Assembly (NCBI GenBank): GCA_036399775.1
Contig: DASWMJ010000099.1
Location: 1 to 64,000 of the forward strand
Direction: 5' to 3'
Length of the DNA stretch: 64,000 nucleotides
Source: JADMIH01 sp036399775
Lineage (GTDB): Bacteria > Chloroflexota > Chloroflexia > QHBQ01 > JADMIH01
Shown here: in pieces, positions 1-6,045 of the stretch
Position numbering within the stretch: the first letter of the stretch is position 1
Layout: each line of letters begins with the position of its first letter
Notes under the pieces: generated by a model
What the model saw: only the letters and a program-made list of their open reading frames with translations
Databases searched by the model: none
Told to the model about the DNA's origin: nothing
Program-made: the position numbers and the translations under genes

Positions 1-1
1 A

Positions 2-1096
2 TTCCGAGCCGACGACGACGACACGCAGTACGACGCCGGGTACACGCTGGTGACGGTACCGGTAGCGGCGACGGGGAGCGTGATACTGAGGATCGAGGAG
101 CACAACGAGGAAGGGACGGGAGTGATCAACTTCTCGGTAGACGACGTATCGCTGACGACAGGAGGGGGCTGTGCGACGGTCGTAGCCACGGCCACGGCCA
201 CGGCCACGGCCACGGCAGTAGCCTCCAACACCGCCGTACCTAGCAACACAGTGCCACCCACGAGCACCAGAACATCTACGGCGGTAGCAACCGCGACGAC
301 AGGTGTTGTATCTACCGTCCCACCTACACGCACCACCGTGCCGCCTACGGTTTGCCCGTTGGAGTTCACGGACGTGCCTACGACCAACGAGTTCTACCCG
401 TTCATCAAGTGCCTGGTGTGCCGCTTCATCATCTCAGGCTACAGCGACCACACCTTCCGGCCTAACAACAACATAGTGAGAGGCCAGATAGCCAAGATGG
501 TCTCCAACTCCGCAGGCTTCTCCGAGCCGGCAGGAGCGCAGATCTACGAGGACGTTCCGCCGTCCAACGAGTTCTACGAGTGGATCAACAGGCTGACGAT
601 GCGGGGCATCATGACTGGGTATCCATGCGGCTCCAACATCTATGAGCCTTGCGGCACCAGCAACAGGCCGTACTTCAGGTGGAATGCAAACGCCACCAGG
701 GGTCAGCTATCCAAGATCGTTGCAGGCGGCGCAGGTCTCAAAGACCCGCCGGGAGCGCAGAGATACACCGACGTACCTTCGACCAACACGTTCTTCACCC
801 CAATACAGCAGCTATCCAACCTGGGCGTGATGAGTGGGTACCCGTGCGGTGGCGTCAACCCGCAGACCGGCCAGGTAGAGACATGCGACAGCGCTAACAG
901 GCCGTACTTCAGACCTAACAACACCGCGACAAGGGCGCAGGCGTCGAAGATTGTCTCTCAGACCTTCTTCCCCGGCTGCATCCAATCCAGCGCGGCTGAC
1001 AGCACGAGCAACTCCCCATATGCGAGAAATCCTAATGGGAAGCAGAGCGATCCTCTGAGGCTCACGTCGTCTCAGGATGCGAAGAACGGCAGGTAA
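2..1096 (+). CDS. SLH-domain surface protein, 3' part
   Basis: The reading frame is open to the left edge of the window, so the N-terminus is missing. The first ~45 visible residues (DDDDTQYDAGY..., ending in FSVDDVSLTTGGG) look like the last strands of a jelly-roll or carbohydrate-binding module. A low-complexity Thr/Ala/Pro linker follows, encoded partly by a perfect hexanucleotide repeat near 188-217. Three SLH repeats fill the rest; each opens with an F/Y-x-DVP motif and ends in RGQ/RAQ-x-(S/A)K(I/M)V. SLH triplets anchor proteins to secondary cell-wall polymer, so this is an exported surface protein. Extra Cys pairs (CLVC, YPCG) in the repeats recur in the SLH protein at 10663-12729. A strong inverted repeat follows the stop. 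The family call is firm; the catalytic or binding domain lies outside the window. Confidence 0.88.
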   Translation, partial: FRADDDDTQYDAGYTLVTVPVAATGSVILRIEEHNEEGTGVINFSVDDVSLTTGGGCATVVATATATATATAVASNTAVPSNTVPPTSTRTSTAVATATTGVVSTVPPTRTTVPPTVCPLEFTDVPTTNEFYPFIKCLVCRFIISGYSDHTFRPNNNIVRGQIAKMVSNSAGFSEPAGAQIYEDVPPSNEFYEWINRLTMRGIMTGYPCGSNIYEPCGTSNRPYFRWNANATRGQLSKIVAGGAGLKDPPGAQRYTDVPSTNTFFTPIQQLSNLGVMSGYPCGGVNPQTGQVETCDSANRPYFRPNNTATRAQASKIVSQTFFPGCIQSSAADSTSNSPYARNPNGKQSDPLRLTSSQDAKNGR

Positions 1097-1165
1097 CAGC
1101 GACTAACAACCCGGCGGCCCGGCGTGGCATCACTGCTCATGCCGGACCGCCCTAGCACAAAGGGT

Positions 1166-1220
1166 ATTCCAAAAACAAGAAAATGGGCGGCTGAGCCGCC
1201 CATTTTCTTGTTTTTGGAAT
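1166..1220. terminator. 27-bp perfect inverted repeat, probable terminator
   Basis: Arms 1166-1192 and 1194-1220 are perfect reverse complements around one base. The GC core GGGCGGCT/AGCCGCCC is flanked by A-rich and T-rich outer arms. The right arm contains TTTTCTTGTTTTT, so the transcript of the SLH gene ends in a hairpin plus U-rich tract. By symmetry it could terminate on both strands. It lies 70 bp after the SLH stop and about 40 bp before the lipoprotein gene. Confidence 0.85.
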
Positions 1221-1258
1221 AGGGGTTCCATGTTAGCCAATGGTAGAATATAGTGACT

Positions 1259-2230
1259 ATGAGATTTAGTATCACGCGCAGAAACCTTATGGGGCAGGTG
1301 GCTGCATGCTGCGCGCTCTTGCCGGCGCTCGCGGCGTGCTCAGGGCCATCGCTCGACATCCCGCCCACGCCTACACCTAACCCCTCCGCCGCAAGCATGG
1401 TTTCCAACCACCAGCACGGGGAGAGTGGGCCTAACGCGCGCCTAATCACACGGTATGGCGGGCCTGTGGCGGTGGAATTGAGCACGCAGCCGGAGAAGCC
1501 TCAACCCAACGTCCCATTCACCATCACCTATAGCCTCAAAGATAAGGATGGGAGTGGGCTGGCGGGAGATGGGCTGCGATTGACACACGAACGGCTGATG
1601 CACCTGATCGTAGTGAGCCAGGACTTGCAGCACTTCGCCCACATCCATCCCCAGGATATGGGGGATGGGCGTTATACGGTCGGCGCGAGCCTGGAAGCTG
1701 CGGGGAAGTACTTGCTGTTCAACGAATTCGTCATGGCGGACGGCACGACCCAGATAGAGCGCAACGTGGTAGCTACCAGGGGCGCTGAGGACGCAGACAC
1801 CCCGGCGGCCCTGGTGCCCAATGTAGGCCAACCTCAACAAGTGGATGGGCTTACGGTCACACTAACGAGTGCGGCATCCAAAGTGCGCCGCCGCGCTCCG
1901 GCCACATTCAACCTCAATGTGAGTAAGGACGGCCGGCCCGTCGCCGATCTGCAACCCTTCCTGGGCGCGGCCTGCCACGTTGTGATAGTCAGCGCGGATA
2001 CGAAGCAGTTCGCGCATACGCATGGCGACGTGCCTGGAGGTGCCATGTCAGGCGACATGAGCGGCATGAATATGGGTACGATGGCGATGCCCACTCCCCC
2101 TGCCCGCTTCGGCCCTGCTTTGCAATTTACCCATACCTTCATGCAGCCCGGCCTTTACCGGGTATGGGTGCAGTTCGGGCACGAGAATAAGGTGGTAACT
2201 GTGGCATACAATGTGCAAGTGGTCAAGTAG
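1259..2230 (+). CDS. Tat-exported lipoprotein, His/Met-rich metal-binding candidate
   Basis: The N-terminus has a twin-arginine motif (TRRNLMG), a hydrophobic stretch and a lipobox (LAAC), so the product should be exported and anchored as a lipoprotein, followed by a Pro/Ser/Thr spacer. The mature part has two similar beta-rich modules, each with a His motif: HLIVVSQDLQHFAHIHPQ and VVIVSADTKQFAHTHGD. A Met-rich loop (MSGDMSGMNMGTMAMP) lies between the second His motif and the C-terminus. Such His/Met patterns are typical of periplasmic copper-handling proteins; that is inference. ATG 1259 is preferred over the in-frame GTG at 1253 because translation from it starts just before the Tat motif. 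The Met-rich membrane protein at 4615-5883 may belong to the same metal physiology, though it is not in the same operon. Confidence 0.75.
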   Translation: MRFSITRRNLMGQVAACCALLPALAACSGPSLDIPPTPTPNPSAASMVSNHQHGESGPNARLITRYGGPVAVELSTQPEKPQPNVPFTITYSLKDKDGSGLAGDGLRLTHERLMHLIVVSQDLQHFAHIHPQDMGDGRYTVGASLEAAGKYLLFNEFVMADGTTQIERNVVATRGAEDADTPAALVPNVGQPQQVDGLTVTLTSAASKVRRRAPATFNLNVSKDGRPVADLQPFLGAACHVVIVSADTKQFAHTHGDVPGGAMSGDMSGMNMGTMAMPTPPARFGPALQFTHTFMQPGLYRVWVQFGHENKVVTVAYNVQVVK

Positions 2231-2338
2231 CAAACGGGGTACTTCCACTATCATCCCCTGCGGGAGCAGGCACCCCAAATCCTCCCAAATACTCGCCCGG
2301 CCAGGTCCCTCTAAATTCTCAGCTTAGGAGTGGTCGCC

Positions 2339-2866
2339 ATGAATAGAATATCTACTTTCCTACTCAGCGTATGGGTGAGGCGCGTTTTGGGCACGCTGCT
2401 GATTGTGGTTGTGCTGGCCGCATCCGGCTCGGCCAGCGCGTATGCAAGCGATGAGCGGGCCGCGAACCAGGCCAGCAGCGATACCGCTCTGGCCCCCCGC
2501 ACCGGCAAGTGGATAGACATAGACCTCAGCGAGCAGAGGCTTCGCGCCTACCAGGGGAGCAAGCAGGTCTATTCGGTGAGAATAAGCTCAGGCACCGTAA
2601 AGCACCCGACGGTGGTAGGCACGTTCCGGGTCTACGCCAAGCTGAAATCGCAGAGGATGCGCGGGGGCACCGGGGCCGAACGCTACGACCTGCCCAACGT
2701 GCCCAACGTAATGTACTTCCACGCGGGCTACGCCATACACGGCGCGTACTGGCACAACAACTTCGGGAGGCCGATGAGTCACGGCTGCATCAACGTGCCA
2801 TTGGGCGCGGCCAAGTGGCTATATAATTGGGCGGGGATGGGCACTACTGTGGTGGTGCATAGGTAG
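2339..2866 (+). CDS. L,D-transpeptidase (YkuD domain)
   Basis: The protein has an N-terminal signal anchor (VLGTLLIVVVLAASGSASA), then a YkuD domain starting at GKWIDIDLSEQRLRAY. The catalytic signature HGAYWHNNFGRPMSHGCIN matches the family pattern HG-x(n)-(S/T)HGC(h)N, with Cys as nucleophile. Family members form 3-3 cross-links in peptidoglycan or attach proteins to it, acting outside the membrane. ATG 2339 is chosen because AGGAG (2326-2330) sits 8 nt upstream; the in-frame GTG at 2330 overlaps that RBS. At about 175 aa it is a minimal single-domain member without a LysM or PG-binding module. Confidence 0.9.
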   Translation: MNRISTFLLSVWVRRVLGTLLIVVVLAASGSASAYASDERAANQASSDTALAPRTGKWIDIDLSEQRLRAYQGSKQVYSVRISSGTVKHPTVVGTFRVYAKLKSQRMRGGTGAERYDLPNVPNVMYFHAGYAIHGAYWHNNFGRPMSHGCINVPLGAAKWLYNWAGMGTTVVVHR

Positions 2867-2879
2867 TCTCGGATTGCTG

Positions 2880-2909
2880 CTTAGCTTGGGTGCTGCTGGA
2901 TAAGCTAAG
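2880..2909. terminator. Weak hairpin after the transpeptidase
   Basis: CTTAGCTT (2880-2887) pairs with AAGCTAAG (2902-2909) around a 14-nt loop, 13 nt after the stop of the L,D-transpeptidase gene. There is no clear U tract, so termination is only a possibility. Confidence 0.35.
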
Positions 2910-2998
2910 AGATGTGGGCAAGACAGGCGGGTCGCGTGCTTTCAGTCTAAAGTCGTACGTTCCCCGCCACTCCTGCTCGTACCATGAAACGCTAAAGT

Positions 2999-3667
2999 CT
3001 ACCAATTTGTAGGCTTCGTAAATGTGCCGCCTGCGTCGGTGAGAGTATCTGGGAACAAACTGCCTTTAAGGTGCTTGGTCTTGATCTCTCGAAAGAAGCT
3101 AGCTGTTTTTTGGAGGCTAACGCTGGGTCGGTCACGGTGCGGAGTAAAAACACCGACCACCTTGCCTATTTCATCTTTAACAATACGCACTGATTCCCGT
3201 AAATCAGAGTCGTTAGAGATGACGAGAGCAGCCTCATAGCGACCTAGATGTGCATCGTGTATTAGATGGGCTGCTAGATTTACATCAGTGCCTTTTTCCT
3301 CGGACCTATACACCTTAACCATCGTGGGTTTTATCCCGATAACATTAATCCCTTGAGCTGCTTGTGCTTTGAGGTTATCAACAGAAGCGGCTTCGGGCAA
3401 TCGAGTTTTCTTGGTGAGGAAGTGACCTTCAATAATCGTTACACATCCAAGTGTCCGCAATGCACGCCAATAGGTAAGTTGTCGGTAAGGCTGCGCAGGA
3501 TCGTCAACACGAGCATCAACTTGCGCAGTGAAGTACTTAATATGTACTATCTAGTCATTGGGGAGCAAGGCTTGAGAGAACTTTAGCAAATCAAGCCACT
3601 TGTAGGAGGTGTTACGGATTGCTCCATTGTAGAGGTTGAAGCCATCGATATAGACCCATACATTCAT
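2999..3667 (-). pseudogene. NYN-domain (PIN-like) nuclease gene with in-frame TAG at codon 39
   Basis: Read on the minus strand from ATG 3667, the frame gives MNVWVYIDGFNLYNGAIR, the opening strand of NYN/PIN-like nucleases with the first acidic residue in YIDGFN. It continues to LLPND and then meets TAG at 3551-3553. The same frame resumes as IVHIKYFTAQVDARVDDP and runs to a normal C-terminus. Downstream acidic motifs are intact: EEKGTDVNLAAHLIHDA and VISNDSDL. Full length would be 222 codons including the TAG codon, usual for stand-alone NYN proteins, which are thought to act on RNA. The rest of the frame is undamaged, so the stop is recent, suppressed, or a sequencing error. A start after the stop would lose the first catalytic Asp. 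The domain call is firm; the functional state is unknown. Confidence 0.8.
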
Positions 3668-3697
3668 GCTACGGTGCTTCTCCCACAGGAAACAGCG

Positions 3698-3723
3698 GAG
3701 GCCACCTGTTTAAGGGTGGCCTC
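3698..3723. other. 9-bp hairpin in the NYN leader
   Basis: GAGGCCACC (3698-3706) and GGTGGCCTC (3715-3723) form a perfect 9-bp stem with an 8-nt loop, about 31-56 nt upstream of the NYN start codon. A second small stem (TATGC/GCATA) lies just beyond it near 3730-3741. The two hairpins make a structured 5' leader if transcribed on the minus strand. They could equally be a terminator for plus-strand transcription. Confidence 0.45.
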
Positions 3724-3882
3724 ACAGCCTATGCCGCAGCATAGACGGGGTATGGAATAATTATAGCGTATGCCTCATCTGAAGTCAAGCCCCATTTTTA
3801 TGTGCTAGGTCAGATATGTCTATGCCATTCGCACGCGAAGCGATCAGAGGCGTTTGAGGAAGTGCTGGAAAGCCCTTAAGCG

Positions 3883-4596
3883 CTAGCGCGACCTCATTAT
3901 CTTCGCCAGGTACTCTTCGACTGGAGCTTTGTGGCCTGCCATGTTCTCAAGGCCGCCCATATGCACGGCCTGCACCACGCCCTCTGCGTCTATGAAGAAG
4001 TGGCTGGGTAGGCCACCTATGAGGTAGCGGTCGGTTGTGGTGCCCTCTGGGTCGAGCACGAAGGTCCAGGTGTAAGCGCCCTCTTTGACGTATTGCTGCA
4101 CCTGGCTATCGCTTTCCTGCACGTTCACGCCGACGATGGCAAGACCCTGGGCATGGTACTTCTCGTAGAACTGCTGCATCTGCGGCATCTCTTGTCGGCA
4201 GGGCGGGCACCAGGTCGCCCAGAAGTTGATCCACACCGGCTTGCCTTTCAAGGAGGCGAGGCTGACGCTCTCTCCCGTGAGCGCGTCTACCAGGGTGAAA
4301 TCGGGCGCGAGCGCACCCACTCTCGCGCCTGTGGAGAGGTCGCCTGAGCGGGACGGCGTGCTGGTGGCAGGCATCATCTCCGGGTCCTGCACGGGTATAT
4401 CGGGTGCGCCCGTAACGCCGACGTACACTATCAGCGCAGCCGATACAATCACGCACAGCATGGCTAACGCCAGGACGCCGAGCAGGATATAGAAAGCCGC
4501 GGAACCAACGAATTTCCGAGAACGTGGGTCATTGGTGCTCGTATAGGGAGGCATGCCGGGTGGGCCGGGTGTGGGAGGGGTGTTGCTGCTTTGCAT
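3883..4596 (-). CDS. Membrane-anchored TlpA/ResA-like thiol-disulfide oxidoreductase
   Basis: A Pro-rich cytoplasmic N-terminus (~30 aa) is followed by one transmembrane helix (residues ~32-56), a spacer, and a thioredoxin-fold domain of the TlpA/ResA group. The active site is WATWCPPCRQEMP, with both cysteines present. The cis-Pro loop is GLPSHFFIDAEG, and the usual central insertion (VGVNVQESDSQVQQYV) is there. These proteins reduce or oxidise extracytoplasmic thiols, often during cytochrome c or copper-site assembly. ATG 4596 lies 18 nt after the readthrough stop (4615-4617) of the upstream cupredoxin gene, with AAGGA as RBS. The two are probably co-transcribed, which suggests this enzyme keeps the Cys/Sec pair of the cupredoxin in its working redox state (inference). 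Confidence 0.9.
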   Translation of the reverse strand: MQSSNTPPTPGPPGMPPYTSTNDPRSRKFVGSAAFYILLGVLALAMLCVIVSAALIVYVGVTGAPDIPVQDPEMMPATSTPSRSGDLSTGARVGALAPDFTLVDALTGESVSLASLKGKPVWINFWATWCPPCRQEMPQMQQFYEKYHAQGLAIVGVNVQESDSQVQQYVKEGAYTWTFVLDPEGTTTDRYLIGGLPSHFFIDAEGVVQAVHMGGLENMAGHKAPVEEYLAKIMRSR

Positions 4597-4614
4597 GTCG
4601 TCATCCTTGTGCGG

Positions 4615-5883
4615 CTATTGCACGATGAGGTAGCCGGGGTCCATCATCTGCATGCCGCAGTTGATCTGGTACACGCCCGGCTGGGTGGGGGTGAAGTCCA
4701 TCGAGGTGACTTCACCTGGGTTGGCTACGCCGTGTACCCCCGCGCCTTCCACTTCGAGCCCGCGAAGTGCGACGTAGCGGCCTCAGCCGGGGTCCCGCCC
4801 TTCCGTGCGGAGGTTGATATGGACCGGCACGCCCTTCTGCACCTTGATGACGTTGGGGCTGTAGCTCATGGTGTCGCCATTTACCACGAGTTCCAGGCTC
4901 TGCTTGCCGTCCGGTTGCACAGGCACGACAGCCGCTTTAGCTTCCAGATTCTGCACGAAGTCGGCAGGTAGGTTGAGCGGGTTAGCGAAGCTGGTCGCGC
5001 CTGGCCTCGCACCCTGACCAGACAGCCACCATCCAGCTAGAATGACCACGATAGCAATAGCAGTGACCACCCCAACCCACGAAATAGGGGCTTCGCGGCG
5101 TGCTTTTCCGGCGCTATGCTCCTGTATGGCCTGGTATGTAGAGATTTCCGATAAAGAGGCTTCGGCCTTGCTGGCTGCCAGCAGGCGATCGTATGCGTCG
5201 CGCCTTGCGGGGTGCGTGAGGGTACCCAGGGCTATCTCTAGTTGCTGTACGCCTGCTTCGTCTGTGGTGGCAAGCTGCCTGAGGTATGCCTGGGTGATCT
5301 GCTCGCTGTCAGCCTGGGGGTGAAGGCCGAGTAGAACGTAATAGTCGGGTACGGGCAAGGAGTGTGGGGTAAGTGAAGCCTGGTCCTGCGCTTCAAGGGC
5401 TTCGATTGCTACGGCGCGGGTGAAGATGGGCATGAGGCGGTGGAGAGCGGCGTGCTCAGGCGCGCTTCGCTCGATGAGGAGGACGAGGCCGACCATGCCT
5501 GCCAGGTAGATGGCGGCCAGGAGCGCGGCGGTCCACATGATGTACGGGGGCCACACCAGCATGACCATGAGCATAGCGCCCATCGAACCGCCCATGACGC
5601 CGCCCATAGCGCCATCCATGACGCCCATGAGGCTGCCAGCGCGCCCAAAGTACGCGCCCATCGAGAGGCCCATGAGTATGCCGAAGAGGTTGCCCCAGAA
5701 CATAGCGCCCGTGATAGCGGCGGCGGCATAGCCTAGCAGGAAGCCATTGAGCATGCCCATAGTCATACCGGCCATCATGCCGGTCATCTCCGTGTACGCC
5801 TCACGGAAGCGCCCCAGGTGCAGCCCGACCAGCACGCTGATAAGAAGCGTGGCTGCGATGTAAACTATCCAGACCCAGGTCAT
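4615..5883 (-). CDS. Candidate selenoprotein: Met-rich membrane domain, J-like domain, cupredoxin
   Basis: The frame from ATG 5883 codes for 366 residues, then TGA (4783-4785), then 55 more in the same frame to TAG at 4615-4617. Order: Met/Gly-rich membrane region (~1-138, e.g. MMAGMTMGM, MGVMDGAMGGVMGG); a J-domain-like segment (~178-236, DYYVLLGLHP...) with no HPD motif; one TM helix (~268-288); an extracytoplasmic cupredoxin-type domain from ~328. The TGA is codon 367 in the string DPG-x-GRYVALRGL. The C-terminal strand ends QINCGMQMMDPGYLIVQ, the CGM motif of plastocyanin-like metal-binding domains, whose partner ligand is a Cys in the earlier loop. Without readthrough the cupredoxin would lack half its fold and its ligands. 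A SECIS-like hairpin follows the TGA. The next gene is a TlpA thioredoxin. Domain architecture is fairly sure; Sec insertion is inferred. Confidence 0.8.
4750..4769 (-). promoter_or_regulatory. Candidate bacterial SECIS hairpin after TGA 4783-4785
   Basis: On the minus strand, CACTTCG (+14 to +20 after the TGA) pairs perfectly with CGAAGTG (+27 to +33) around the loop CGGGCT (+21 to +26). A short lower stem CGC/GCG (+4 to +6 with +38 to +40) is possible. Bacterial SECIS elements lie within the coding region directly 3' of the UGA, with a small apical loop about 16-37 nt away and a G in the first two loop positions. This hairpin meets those criteria. Confidence 0.65.
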
Positions 5884-5898
5884 ATATGTCCTTTCCGA

Positions 5899-6045
5899 GG
5901 GGTCAGGGATCAGGGGTCAGGGATCAGGACCAATCAGCCTTCATTTTAGCATGGCCGGGTGAAGGTGTGGGTGTAATTGGGTGCATAAGTGGTGAATTAC
6001 CACAGAACCCTAATCCCTAACCCCTAACCCCTGGCCCCTGACCCC
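5899..6045. repeat. Heptanucleotide arrays in inverted orientation
   Basis: Four degenerate copies of GGGGTCA/GGGATCA (5899-5928) face an inverted array of CCCTAAC/CCCCTGG/CCCTGAC units (6008-6045). The two arrays are roughly reverse complementary and could form a long imperfect hairpin. They fill the gap between lon and the J-domain/cupredoxin gene, and the second array abuts the lon stop codon. They belong to the heptamer family seen throughout the window. Confidence 0.8.

Noticed and set aside
4783..4785. Reading the TGA as a normal stop or assembly error
   Set aside because: Possible, but the 55 following codons hold the CGM metal motif in frame and a SECIS-like hairpin, and an independent TGA case exists at 23984.
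5899..6045. CRISPR array
   Set aside because: The repeats are contiguous 7-mers with no spacers; no cas genes in the window.
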